Source: CAVTYH01 sp963738835
GTDB lineage: Bacteria; Planctomycetota; Planctomycetia; Pirellulales; JADZDJ01
DNA: 64,000 nt
Assembly: GCA_963738835.1 (NCBI GenBank)
Contig: CAVTYH010000009.1
Location: 1-64,000, forward strand
Direction: 5' to 3'
Shown: positions 26,597 to 36,602 of the stretch, one piece after another
Numbering within the stretch: position 1 is the stretch's first letter
Layout of the letters: each line of letters begins with the position of its first letter
Notes under the pieces: generated by a model
What the model saw: the letters and a program-made list of their open reading frames with translations, nothing else
What the model was told of the DNA's origin: nothing
Database searches by the model: none
Position numbers and translations under genes: made by a program

Positions 26597-28597
26597 TCAA
26601 CTTCGATCGAGCGTGTCGACCCAACGCGCCAGCTCGGCCATTTCGTCGGCCGTAAGGAGCCGTGGGTTTTCGCCAACGTCGATCACCGTGACCGGATGTT
26701 TGGCCTCCCGCAATCGTTTGATTCCCGCCGCGACCGTGGGGGGCGATTTTTTCGCACTGGTGGTGAGAACGGCCAGGCGCTGAGCGGGATCGTTCTCTGG
26801 CGGCCGAACGCCTAGTGGCAGAGGCGCGCTGATGGCCCCCACTCCGCGCACCAAATCGCGATTCTGCGCGGCCAGCAAATACGCCATGCCGCCACCGGCT
26901 TCTTGACCGACGACGACAATCCGGGCCCGATCGATATTGTATTTCTGCACCACTTCGTCGATCGCTTTGCGAATGAACTCGGTCTCTGTCCGTTGCCAAA
27001 GGGCCGCCTCGGCGCTTTTGGGGGCGAGCAGAATCAGATCGGACGACTCGCACACTGGTTTCCACTGGTTAATCAGCTCATCGTCCTTATAGCCGCCCGC
27101 CGGATGCAGCCACACCACCAGGCCGTACGGCACGTGCGAATTGTATGTTTCCGGCACGTAGGCGATGCAATTGTTGGGCGCCTCGGGCACTTTGATTTCG
27201 ATCTTGCCGGTGGCGGGCGGATTTTCATCGGCTGGTTGCTTGGCATCTCGCGCTGGGGGTAACTTCTCGGGCACGGCTTCGGGCAGCGTCGAGAGTTTGG
27301 CTTCCAGGGTTTGCGTTTTGCCGTCGCGCTCGATCTCGATTTTGATTTGCTTCAGCGGTTCGAGCGCCGCCAGTTGCTCTTGCAACCGCAACCGGTCTTT
27401 TACGGCTTCACCGTCGATGGCAACGATGCGGTCTCCGGGCTTAACGCCGGCCTGAGCCGCGGGACTGTCTTTGTAAACGTCGCGGACCATAACGCCGACT
27501 TTCTTGTCAGCATCTTTTTCATCGCCCGACGGCTCGGCTTCGCGCATCGGCAGCACGCCCAAGAACGGATGAACGTACGGCAGGAGTTTGGCAATAAGTT
27601 CGGCCGATTTTTCGATGCGCTCTTTGTCGCGGAGGACGGCGATGGAAACCTTCTCGCCGGCATAGCGTGGGCCCAGCTGATGCCGCAGTTCCGATTGGCT
27701 GGCGACCGGAACGCTTTCGATCGCCACAATTTTATCGCCGGCTTTCAGTCCCGCTTCGGCGGCTGGTGATTTCGGATGACAAGCCGCGATGATGGGCTCG
27801 GTGGTGTACGGATCGCCGCTGCGCAAACTGACGCCGAGCAATCCGGGATGCAGGTCTTCGCCCTTCTTCAGCCGGTCGAGCACGCGGTTGATTTGCTCCA
27901 GTGGCACGGCAAAACCGATGCCCGAGTCGTACCATTCGACGCCGGCCATTTCGCCCGTTTCCATCGGCGACATGGGCACTAGCACACCCAGCACTCGGCC
28001 GTGAATATCAATGAGCGGCCCGCCATAGTTGGAGGGTGAGATTTTCGCATCGGTTTGAATGGCCTTGCCCCACACGCGATTGAGGGCGCTGATGATGCCG
28101 ACCGAGATGTTTGTTTTGCCCGCCTCATACACGCGGCCCACGGCGATGGCCCATTGACCGACTTGCATCTGCGCGACCGGCGTCGATTCAGGAACCGGAA
28201 GTTGGCGTTTGGCATCGAGCTTGTTGATGGGCACTTTCAACAGCACGAGCATGCGGCTGGTGTCGCGTGCAACGACTTCCGCCGGAAGGCGCGTTCCATC
28301 GGCCAGATCGACGAGAATCTGGGCCGGCTTGTTTACGAAGTTGATGGCGCTGGAAATAATGTAACCATCCGACGAGACAACGAGCCCGGTCGTCGGGCCG
28401 TTGGCGACCAGCATTTCTCCGATGGTTTCCAAGCCTCCCAAAGTTTCGATGCGCACCACGCTGGGAGCTACGCGATCGACTGCTGCTTTCATGGCCGCTT
28501 CTTCGCGGACCGCAAGGTCGTCTTCACCATAAAGTAAGGGCGCGAACAGTAGAAGGCAGAAGGCAGGCAGCAGAATGCGGCAAACGATTTGGTACAT
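26597..28597 (-). CDS. Degenerate S1C (HtrA-like) protein with two PDZ domains and a hydrolase-fold domain
   Basis: 666 residues, exported (signal MYQIVCRILLPAFCLLLFAP). The HtrA-like fold is clear, but all three triad positions are altered. The His position is Ile85 in GYIISSAINFV, the Asp position Met116 in RMLVLLKV, and GNSGGP reads SNYGGP with Tyr191. Two PDZ domains follow (about 240-330, ACHPKSPAAEAGLKAGDKIV; about 350-430, DSPAAQAGVKPGDRIVAIDG). A C-terminal alpha/beta hydrolase-like domain (about 470-666) has VWLHPAGG and VVVGQEAGGGMAY, where the GxSxG serine is replaced by Glu. Probably a binding or adaptor protein, not an enzyme. Alternative start 28675 overlaps the upstream stop by 4 bases. 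Confidence 0.85.
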   Translation of the reverse strand: MYQIVCRILLPAFCLLLFAPLLYGEDDLAVREEAAMKAAVDRVAPSVVRIETLGGLETIGEMLVANGPTTGLVVSSDGYIISSAINFVNKPAQILVDLADGTRLPAEVVARDTSRMLVLLKVPINKLDAKRQLPVPESTPVAQMQVGQWAIAVGRVYEAGKTNISVGIISALNRVWGKAIQTDAKISPSNYGGPLIDIHGRVLGVLVPMSPMETGEMAGVEWYDSGIGFAVPLEQINRVLDRLKKGEDLHPGLLGVSLRSGDPYTTEPIIAACHPKSPAAEAGLKAGDKIVAIESVPVASQSELRHQLGPRYAGEKVSIAVLRDKERIEKSAELIAKLLPYVHPFLGVLPMREAEPSGDEKDADKKVGVMVRDVYKDSPAAQAGVKPGDRIVAIDGEAVKDRLRLQEQLAALEPLKQIKIEIERDGKTQTLEAKLSTLPEAVPEKLPPARDAKQPADENPPATGKIEIKVPEAPNNCIAYVPETYNSHVPYGLVVWLHPAGGYKDDELINQWKPVCESSDLILLAPKSAEAALWQRTETEFIRKAIDEVVQKYNIDRARIVVVGQEAGGGMAYLLAAQNRDLVRGVGAISAPLPLGVRPPENDPAQRLAVLTTSAKKSPPTVAAGIKRLREAKHPVTVIDVGENPRLLTADEMAELARWVDTLDRS
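28549..28573 (-). repeat. TTCTGCC repeats in a signal peptide
   Basis: On the minus strand TGCCTGCCTTCTGCCTTCTA encodes LPAFCLL of the signal peptide. The same unit encodes the PCMT signal peptide at 15421-15450. Confidence 0.7.
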
Positions 28598-28620
28598 AGC
28601 CCGACCGTGTCGGTCGGGAT
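28597..28620. repeat. TAGCCCGACCG palindromic repeat
   Basis: Near-perfect palindrome (CCCGACCG/CGGTCGGG). Read on the minus strand it ends in GGGCTATG, so its edge overlaps the preferred start codon of the S1C-like gene. Confidence 0.85.
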
Positions 28621-28671
28621 TGTTAGCGGTAAGCTGAAGGCGGTGGGCTGCTCTGGTCATTTGCGCTTTCG

Positions 28672-29708
28672 TCATTCGTCGCCCACCTTAAGCGTCGTGT
28701 CGATCAGTTGCCCGGACCGCAAAATCAGCAAATGCACGTCGGCATCACGGTCCAGATGTTCCAACTCTGTTGCTAGCGCAGTGCAAGTTTGAACCAACTG
28801 GTTTTCAACGTAGACGACAAGATCGTCGGGATGAATGCCAGCCTTTGACGCGGGAGAGCCAGGGCGCACCGAATCGACAAACGGCGGAGTTCTTTCGAGC
28901 ACATTGGGCACCATTATCAAGCCCAAATCGTTGACCGTGAGCGGATTCTGCGGTCGCTTATTCGCGGTGTTCGAGGGTGTAGGCCGCGCTTGCCCGGCTT
29001 TGATTAACTCGACTGCTTCGACAAGTTCGTTGGCCGGCAGGGCGTAATTCAGCCAGGTGTTGTTGCGCGAAGCTGCGCAGCTCCTTGCCGAGCATGCCCA
29101 GCAGCTGACCCTGAACATTGGTCAGCGCCTCCGCCCGCGGCGCCGGGGTTGTTCGTCATTGCGTCGAGCACATAGACCGGTCCGTGATACGGCGTTTCGT
29201 AGGTGCCGCGCCGAGCGGCCAGCGTGGTCACCGCCGAAACTGCTCCGTGCAGCACGCTCACCGATTCATCGCCGGTCGCGACGCCAAACAGATTAGAGAA
29301 GGCCAGAACTCGCGTGCCTTCAGCGCCCGTGGCTGCTTGCTTCAGATCGAAGTGCGGCAGATCGGCGGCCTCGATTTTCAGCACGGCCACATCCAGCCGC
29401 GGATCAGTCCCCAGCAGCTTGGCATCAAATTTACGACCATCATCCAGTGTGACGGTGATCGTTTCGCAATCCAGCACGTAGCTAAATGCGGTCAGCACAT
29501 GTCCTTCGGCAGAAACGAGAAAGCCCGATTGATAGGCTGGGAGTCCGCGAATTCCGCCGGCACCGTAGATTTTGACCACTTTCGGCTGCACGTCGTGAAT
29601 GACATCGGCCAGTTTGGCGGCCTGCGCAAGCGACGGTGCGCTGCACAGCGTTATGGCGGCCAACAGGCCCAGCGCGTAGCCGTTACGTGATTTTGATCGA
29701 TGTTTCAT
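28672..29708 (-). CDS. Degenerate S1C-like protein with PDZ domain (two frameshifts)
   Basis: About 345 residues, exported (YALGLLAAITLCSAPSLAQA). S1C fold with the triad His replaced by Ser76 (LTAFSYVLD), Asp106 kept (PRLDVAVLKIE) and the nucleophile Ser replaced by Ala191 (NPGAAGGAL), so not a serine protease. Extra bases near 29128 and 29070 interrupt the frame; removing them restores GGALTNVQGQLLGMLGKELR then SSRNNTWLNYALPANELVEA. A PDZ domain ends the protein (PPFVDSVRPGSPASKAGIHP, DDLVVYVEN). Lies between the active S1C protease (10 bases upstream) and the second degenerate one (4-base overlap option). Confidence 0.8.
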
Positions 29709-29717
29709 CGCTGCTCT

Positions 29718-31600
29718 TTATTTTGCGGCTGCTTTCTGCAATTTGAAACTGGACAATTCGAAGACGCCAAATACATCGTCGCCGTGGCGAACTTCCATTC
29801 GATGCGGCAGCAGCCGACCCTGCTCGACGCGGTAGTCGCTGAAATATACCTCGCATGGATCGGCATCATCATCGGGTGGAAACATTTCGATGCACTTCAG
29901 CGTACCGTCGGCTGGGTCGCAATAAAATTGGGTTTCTACTTCATCGCCAATTCCCAGCAAGACATCGTACAAGCCGGTGTGCCGCGGCAGAGGGCATGTT
30001 CCTTCGTAGGTCACCAGCCCGAACTTGCCCGGTCCGCCGACCAGCAGTTTCCGCCACAGATGCAACGCTGCCAGCAAGCCGCCGCTGCCAGGCGGATTGA
30101 GAACGGCATCGAGTCCGTCGGACACCGAGATTTTTGAGTCGCCCGTCGGCAAATCGATTTCAGATTGGTCATCGGCAAGGTGAATCGTGATTTTGTCTCC
30201 CGCGGCCGGTTGCAATGGCATCGGCTGGTCACCAACAACGGGCTGACCAACAATTGTCCAATTGCCGCCAGCCGTAGAAAAATCGCCGCGGGCAACAAGC
30301 TCTTTCCAAATACGCTGCACGTTTTCGCGATTGAAATAAAAGTTGGCGTAGCCTGTGCGCTCTTCGTACTGTTTTTTTAGTGCCTCGGGCACCGGCGTGC
30401 GGATGGCCTCTTCCAAATCGGAATCGGGCTTGGGCAGTTGCCTAGGTTGTTCGCCAGGTTTGGGCTGTTCGCCAGGTTGCGGTTGGTTGCCGGGCTTTTT
30501 CTGATCGCCAGGACGCTGTGGGCGCGGCCGGGCGCCGGCGGTTCCATTTCCTTTTGCGCTTCAAGTTTTGCCAGCAGCTCTGTTTCGGTGTGAACGCCCA
30601 TCAGCCGGACGAACGTGTCATACGTTTTTTCATCGCGCCGATAGCTGAGCGCCACGCGCCAGCCCTTCGGGAAAATGCCGAGTACATTTTTGAAAGCATT
30701 GACGCTGCGAATCGGCCGACCGGCGAATGAAACAATTTCGTCGTCGTACCGCAGGCCACGCCGATAGGCGTCGCTGTGTTCCAGAATATCGCTGACCAGC
30801 ACGCGTCCATCATCGGAAGTCGAAGCGCGCGCGCCCAGCGTGGCATGATCGACAATCCGGCCGGCTTTCAGATGTCCGACGAAGTTTTCAATTTGATTGA
30901 TGGTAATGGAGTAACCCACACCGACGTTCACCCGGCCGCGCTTCTCGAACGAACCGCGGCCATTGATGCCAATCAACCGGCCTTGGGCATCGAACAGGGG
31001 TCCGCCCGAGTTGCCGGGGTTGATCGCGGCGTCGACCTGCAAGCAATCGGCGTATTCCAACAGCGTGCCGGCGGGATACTGATAGCGATGCACGCCGGAA
31101 ACCACGCCGTAGCTGACGGATGGATGAAAATCGGTTGCCAGCAAAAACGGATTGCCCATCGCGAAGCACCAATCGCCAACTTGCACGTCGTCGCTGTTGG
31201 CAATTTCTGCCGCGGGAAAATCGTCGCGACCGTACAATTTGATCAGCGCCACATCGCCCACCGGATCGAGCCCCACAATGACGGCGTCGTATAACTTGCC
31301 ATCAGTCATGCCGCACTTCATGAACGTGCCGCACGGCCGGGCGACGTGAAAATTCGTCAGCGCGTAACCATCTGGCGAGATGACGACTCCTGAACCACCC
31401 CCCTGCCCTCCTGGCGCGAAGATGGCCAATACCGAAACGCTGGCTTTGGTCACCGCGGCGACTCGGGCGGCCTCCGCTTGCGAAACGACGGGATCCACAG
31501 CGAGGGCTGAATTATCAGCCGCCATCGACAGCCATGCCGAACTAAGCGTCGGAATAGTGATCGCAGCGCACAAGAATCTCGATACCCAACCTAATTTCAT
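29718..31600 (-). CDS. S1C serine protease (HtrA-like) with PDZ and C-terminal domain (frameshifted)
   Basis: About 625 residues, exported. The triad is intact: His85 in YALTNFHVAR, Asp116 in PVGDVALIKL and Ser198 in INPGNSGGPLF. A PDZ domain covers about 265-345 (SDAYRRGLRYDDEIVSFAGR). A Pro-rich linker (PGNQPQPGEQPKPGEQP) joins a further 235-residue domain (29718-30416: RTGYANFYFNRENVQRIWKE ... VRHGDDVFGVFELSSFKL). One missing base near 30530 separates the two halves. Start ATG overlaps the NPCBM gene stop by 4 bases. It is the only catalytically complete member of the three S1C genes here. Confidence 0.88.
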
Positions 31601-32799
31601 TTGAGCGTCCTTGCTTCTGCAAGATTGAGATAATCGCCCGCGTCCGAATCTTCGCCATAATCGACCAAAATTGAAAGCCGTTTTGCGCCGGTAATGTCTA
31701 AATTGACGTCGAGCAGCGTCTCTTTGCCGGTAATCGGCTTGTCGAACAGTTTCTTGCCGTCGGCCGAAATTTGCAGCCGCACATTGCCGCCGTCGCCGAC
31801 CGAATCGTCGATACCGGCCGTCGCCTGGAACGTTTTCATACCCGCCGGAAGTCGATACACAAGTGCCGTACGGCTGTAGAGCGATAAGCCCTTGGTGTAC
31901 GTTTTTCCGCGTAATCGAATCGGCTGATGTTCGCGCCCTTCATCGCGCCGCGGCGCATAGTATTGAGCCAGCGCCGGGGCCGCTTTGCCGAAATCCAAAT
32001 ACGGCGTCCACAGCACCGACTCTGGTTCAAGATCGCTCAGATAAGCGATTTTGCCGCTGGAAAAATCGATGCGTGTGATGCTGTCGATCGGACGGCTAAA
32101 CTGTTCGCCGGTCGTGGTTGTAATTTTCAATGAACCAGCGTCGAGTGAAATCGCTTTGGCCTTCAAACGCCATCCCATGGCGTCTTCAACCTGACAAATT
32201 GCCTCGGGAAGCTTGTCGGCTGATTTGTGAACGAAAATGAATCCATCGACCTTGGCATGTTTGACGGGAATGGTTTCTCCATCCACTCGAAATAAAACCT
32301 GCTCCGCGGTAACGCCTTCGATTGTACCTTCCATGAAATCAACGGCGTCCTTCTTGCGCACGGCGAGCATGTCGGTGGCTGGGTCGTCGCTAACACCGGC
32401 CGGCCAGACGGCAGCAGCGGGATCGTCGGGCTGGGAAAATCGAACGGAGCGAATCACGGACACCGGCAGTTGAAAGACTTTACCCGAGCCGGTTGCCAGA
32501 TCGGCCCGACCATCCTTGACGGTCACCGCCGTTCCGCTGACGTATGAACCATCGATAAGATCGATCCAAGTCGTCAACTTTTCAACCACGTCGGCCGTTG
32601 TCGCGGGCTTCGATTGCGCCGCGACCGAAAGGACATTCTCGGTCGACAATGTGATTTCTCTTTGCGGCGTTTGAAGCGTCAGTTTGTCGGCGGAAAGTTG
32701 TTGGAGTATACCTTTCGTGGTGGTGCCATCGATCGCAGTCACCTGTACCTCTGGCGCAGCAACTGCTAACACGGCGACAAATAAAATCGAACCAACCAT
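31597..32799 (-). CDS. Exported NPCBM-domain protein
   Basis: 400 residues. Signal peptide MVGSILFVAVLAVAAPEVQV. The first 270 residues consist of short beta-rich LSM-like segments (VTAIDGTTTKGILQQLSADK, LIDGSYVSGTAVTVKDGRAD). The C-terminal 130 residues match the NPCBM carbohydrate-binding module (PIRLRGKTYTKGLSLYSRTA, LPAGMKTFQATAGIDDSVGD, GGNVRLQISADGKKLFD, RLSILVDYGEDSDAGDYLNL). Suggests binding of glycans at the cell surface. Coupled to the protease gene by a 4-base overlap. Confidence 0.88.
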   Translation of the reverse strand: MVGSILFVAVLAVAAPEVQVTAIDGTTTKGILQQLSADKLTLQTPQREITLSTENVLSVAAQSKPATTADVVEKLTTWIDLIDGSYVSGTAVTVKDGRADLATGSGKVFQLPVSVIRSVRFSQPDDPAAAVWPAGVSDDPATDMLAVRKKDAVDFMEGTIEGVTAEQVLFRVDGETIPVKHAKVDGFIFVHKSADKLPEAICQVEDAMGWRLKAKAISLDAGSLKITTTTGEQFSRPIDSITRIDFSSGKIAYLSDLEPESVLWTPYLDFGKAAPALAQYYAPRRDEGREHQPIRLRGKTYTKGLSLYSRTALVYRLPAGMKTFQATAGIDDSVGDGGNVRLQISADGKKLFDKPITGKETLLDVNLDITGAKRLSILVDYGEDSDAGDYLNLAEARTLK

Positions 32800-32923
32800 C
32801 CGTTGATTACCTCTTCTCTGAAAACGACCCGCGATCAGATCCTATGACCGATAGGAACAGCTGTCCTCAAATGCGTTGATATTTGGCGGTTGGTCATAGG
32901 TCAATTTCTTGATACCTTCCATT
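32800..32923. other. Gap inside the long minus-strand cluster
   Basis: 124 bases without a gene, containing an imperfect CCTATGACC/GGTCATAGG inverted pair (about 32842 and 32893). Could be an internal promoter or regulatory stem. Confidence 0.45.
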
Positions 32924-34120
32924 CTATTTTTCCTCTTCGTCGGAAGCCAGCTTACGGAAGTACTGCTCGATGATGTCGCGGTAGTGCGACGGGAACTCTT
33001 TGCTGATTTGCTGCATCGCTTCTTCGCGGTCTTTGGCCGGCAAATCGCCCCAACCGCTATGGTTGCCGATGTTCTTGCTCTTTACATCGCCGGCCCCTTT
33101 GCCACGAGCCAGTCGACTTTCGTTGGCCGGATTCCGAGAGCGGATTCCCTCCGGATCGCCCGCATTGCGCCCTTGCTGGCGATCTTGTCCTTGCTGCTGA
33201 TCGCGCTGGTTTTGCTGGGCCTGGCTCATGGCGTTAGCGCGGTCTTCCATCTCTTTGATCAGCTTGTCGAGCGAGGCGATGATGCCGTCTTCCACGCCGC
33301 GAACTTGCTTGCCGGCGTGCCCAAAATCGAGCCGACGCGTGACATCATTCATGCGGCGAGCAATATGATCGAGCGAATCGTCCTCCAGCGCCGCCAAATC
33401 GGTCTGCATCAAATCGGCAACCTGTGCATAGCGACGCGGGATGTTCTTGCGCTGTTCCAACAATTTGGCGATCGTCTTCAGGCCATCGTCCTTGTGCAGC
33501 ATCCAGTGGTGGCAAACGCTTTGGTAGAACAGCAGCGCGGCAGGGTCGACAACATCGGTGGGTTGCAAATCTTTCAATTGCGCCTGGGCCTCGTCGTAAA
33601 GCCGCTCTTGGGCAAGCCACTGACCCAGGCGGAGCCGGAGGTTGTTGCGAACAAAGGCTGGCGTTTTCTCGTCGATTAGCGCCGGGAACTCCGGCGTTCT
33701 TGTGAGACCGTGCGAATTATAACAGAGATCGACAATTTGCTTGGACGTGGGATCGACCAGCGCCAAGGTGGCGACAACACGCTCCAGGATGGGCTTAGCT
33801 TCTGCGGTTGACGTTGCATCGTCTTTGGCTTCCGGCCACAGCGCCAACACCTGCTTACGAAGCGCCTGATCCGGTTTCTGTTCGTCGAGCCAGGCCAGAA
33901 CTTGCGTCCGCACTTCGGTTGCCGTTGGCGATTTCCAAGATGGCTCGCCGGCAAATTCATCATCCAAGGCAACTTGAGCGAAAGCAGAATTAACGCTCAA
34001 TGCAGCCAGTAAGATTGCCGAGATCACTGCTGTAACTCGAGGGTGCCCTGCCAGCAACGGCGACGCTGCCTCCAGTTTTTCCAATGCAGATTGGCGTTCA
34101 TTGATTCTTTCCAATCTCAA
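32924..34120 (-). CDS. Exported helical protein of the MoxR cluster, unknown function
   Basis: 398 residues with an internal signal-like segment (TAVISAILLAALSVNSAFAQ, residues 30-49) and then alpha-helical repeats resembling TPR units (LAWLDEQKPDQALRKQVLAL, WLAQERLYDEAQAQLKDLQP). A helical and Gln-rich end follows (MSQAQQNQRDQQQGQDRQQG) and a conserved-looking C-terminus (REEAMQQISKEFPSHYRDII, EQYFRKLASDEE). The EFPSHYR...QYFR..A end is a recurring feature of planctomycete proteins in this gene context. Start overlaps the upstream coiled-coil gene by 23 bases. Confidence 0.8.
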   Translation of the reverse strand: MRLERINERQSALEKLEAASPLLAGHPRVTAVISAILLAALSVNSAFAQVALDDEFAGEPSWKSPTATEVRTQVLAWLDEQKPDQALRKQVLALWPEAKDDATSTAEAKPILERVVATLALVDPTSKQIVDLCYNSHGLTRTPEFPALIDEKTPAFVRNNLRLRLGQWLAQERLYDEAQAQLKDLQPTDVVDPAALLFYQSVCHHWMLHKDDGLKTIAKLLEQRKNIPRRYAQVADLMQTDLAALEDDSLDHIARRMNDVTRRLDFGHAGKQVRGVEDGIIASLDKLIKEMEDRANAMSQAQQNQRDQQQGQDRQQGRNAGDPEGIRSRNPANESRLARGKGAGDVKSKNIGNHSGWGDLPAKDREEAMQQISKEFPSHYRDIIEQYFRKLASDEEEK

Positions 34121-36373
34121 TATCGTGAGTGGTCTTGCGCACGCGGTCTTCGCGCTCGGAAAGGCGTTTCAAGGCTTCGATCAAGTCGGGCTGATCTGCC
34201 TGTTCGACACCTTCTTGCAGCAGATCCGAATAGCGTTTGGTGCGGGTATTCACGCGCATTTGCAGTGCGCGGATCATTTTCAACTCGGCAATGGCGTTCA
34301 CCAGCGGTCGATCTTGCTGCTGGCCCGCACCTCCACCCTTCTTCATACCGCCGGGTTGTTGCTGACCGTTGCGGCGCTGCTGCTGATCTTTTTGAGCCTT
34401 TTGCAGGGAGGCCACCATTTCTTCCAGCGATTTGATAATGTCTTGCTCAATGCCTTGCGTGATCTGCCCGACCTTCGATTGCCCCAGCCGAGCGGTCACC
34501 GATTCCATGTCTTCCCGCATTTGTTCGACAGACTCGGGAAACGCAACCGACGAGCCCTCCTCGCGCAGCAGCGACAACGTCTTGTCGGCCTCGACGGAAA
34601 TGTTGGCTTCCTTGCGGCTGAGTTTGCCCGATTCAATTTCCAGATCGCGCGTGCGTTCTTCCTCGGGAATGCGATCCAGGCCGATGGTGCCTTCATAGAC
34701 TTCGGCCTGTAACTGGAGCATTTTTCGGAAGCGGCCTTCGAGCATTACCAGCACGCGCTCGATTTCTTCTTCACGCAACTGACGGAGGATTTCTTCCAGT
34801 TCGGCCTTCGCCTGCTTTAGCTCCGCGATGGCTTTCTCTTGTTCCTCGGCGGCGCCGCGACGCTGCGCGTCTTCCAGCCTGCGCTCGGCTTTGCGCATTC
34901 GCTCTTCAGCCTGGCGAACGCGCTTCCGGGCCGGGCTTTCATCGTTCTGCTGATCTTCGTTGGGATTGTTTTGCTGGTTCTGGGCATCGTTCTGCTCATC
35001 GCCCTGCTGATCTTGGGGCTGACCTTTGCTCCCCTTTTGCGATTTGCCCGACTTGCTGTCGGATTTCTGCCCGGACTTGCTGGACGATTTTTTGCCGTCC
35101 GCCGATTTGCCGCCGGATTTTTGACTGTCCGATTTTTGCTGGTCCGACTTTTGGTCATCGGACTTCTGGTCAGAGTTTTCATCTGACTTGTCGGATTTGT
35201 CGCCCTTGTCTGACTTATCGCCCGATTTGCCGTCTTTCCCGCCAGTGGATTTTTTGCCGGACTTGCTGCCTTTCTTGCCGGCGGATTTTTTGTCGTCCGA
35301 TTTATCGCCGGATTTTCCATCGGAATCGCCATCGGACTTTTCGCCATCAGCGTTGCTATCGGGGTTGCCGTCCGACTTCTTGCCGTCGGCTTTGCCGTTT
35401 GATTTGTTGTCGGATTTTTTGCCGTTGGCGCCTTTCTTGTCCGACTTACCGCCCGATTTGCCATCGGAGGATTTCTCGTCCGCTTTTTCGTTGCCGTTGG
35501 CGTCCGATTTTTCATCGGCGTTGCCATCCGAATTGCGATCGGCCGACTTGCCGGACTTATCGCTTGACTTGCCATCGTACTTTTTGCCATCCGACTTCTT
35601 ACCGTCCGATTTGCCGCTGCCTTTTTGATCGCCATCTTTTTGATTCCCGTTGGCCTTTTCGCCATCCTGGCCTTGCTCACCGTCTTTGGCGTCGGCATTC
35701 TTGCCGGCGTCGGGGTTATTGCGATCGTCGAATTTATTCAGATCGCGCCTAGCTCCACCGCCTTATCGGCGATTTTGTCTTGTCGTTTGGCAAGATCTGC
35801 TTGATCCCCCTGCCCTTCCGTTTCGCCTTGGATGCCTTGCTGCTCGCGGATTAATTTGTTGATGCGTTCGATGAAGCGTTTGATTTCCGCCCGTTCGTTG
35901 GGGATTTGCTTATCGCGATCGCCACTCATCAGCAATTGCAGCAAACGATTCAGGTCCTGCTGAACCGTGGTCTGGCCTTTGGTGGCCTGATACAGCTGAT
36001 CTTGCTGCAACAGTTTGACGAGCTCTTCAAACTGCGAATCGATTTGCCGTTCCTTGCTCTGGGCAAAGGCCTGCCGCAAAAGAGCCGCTCGCTTGGGATC
36101 GGTCGATTGCATCACTTCGGCCATGCGCAGAACGACCCGTTCCAGCTCTTTATATTTGCCGGCCAGCTTGGCTTGTTCGGGTGCGAGAGCGACATCTGCC
36201 GTCGATTTATCGGAGATTGCCGGAGCTGCTGCATCGGCTTCCGTTGTACCGCCGGAGTTATCGGACGACCCGGCCGGTGACTCCGTCGACTGAGCCACAG
36301 TCAGCCGGACGACGCCCACGAGCGCCAACGCCAAAGCGGTCGCCACCGGTAGCCACGGTTTTGATTGTGCCAT
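34098..36373 (-). CDS. Exported coiled-coil protein with very long Lys/Ser/Asp tract (frameshifted)
   Basis: About 758 residues. Signal peptide (WLPVATALALALVGVVRLTV), then a helical domain with KYKELERVVLRMAEVMQSTD and LMSGDRDKQIPNERAEIKRF. Frame breaks near 35748 by one missing base (AVELGA to DLNKFDDRNN). The restored frame is open through a tract of about 250 residues built of GKSD, DKSD, GKKSDG and NADGEKSD units. A second helical part follows (RKAERRLEDAQRRGAAEEQE, LRQLREEEIERVLVMLEGRF, VKAEADKTL-like segments) and ends TTHDIEIGKNQ. Likely a periplasmic, partly disordered scaffold. Role in the MoxR cluster unknown. Confidence 0.8.
34990..35740 (-). repeat. Coding low-complexity tract (GKSD/DKSD units)
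   Basis: About 750 bases of degenerate 9-15 base units. On the minus strand they encode runs of Lys, Ser, Asp, Gly and Asn. The + strand reads as an open frame rich in DLPS/DFLPS, which is a mirror artefact. Confidence 0.85.
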
Positions 36374-36558
36374 GTCCGTAATCCTTGCGATTGGCGTTCG
36401 GGCCGGCCTATCTGCAATCGCCGTACCGACTTCTGTTATAACACCGCTGCCCGGGTTTTAGTGTCACGAGGTTGGCTAAAAGTTCCGTCACTGCCCAGTT
36501 TTTGGGCGTTCTAGCCTGATTTACTGTACGAATTTGCCCATCTGTCGAAGACTTCTTA

Positions 36559-36580
36559 GCCCCCGGCTTCCGCCGGGGGC
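36559..36580. repeat. GCCCCCGGC palindrome
   Basis: GCCCCCGGC-TTCC-GCCGGGGGC stem in the 230-base gap between the DUF4175-like gene and the coiled-coil gene. No T-run follows on the minus strand, so it is more a dispersed palindrome than a standard terminator. Confidence 0.7.
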
Positions 36581-36602
36581 CATTTTGGCAAACTGTAAAT
36601 GG

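Noticed and set aside
35188..35628. + strand ORF with DLPS-rich product
   Set aside because: Mirror of the Lys/Ser/Asp coding tract on the minus strand.
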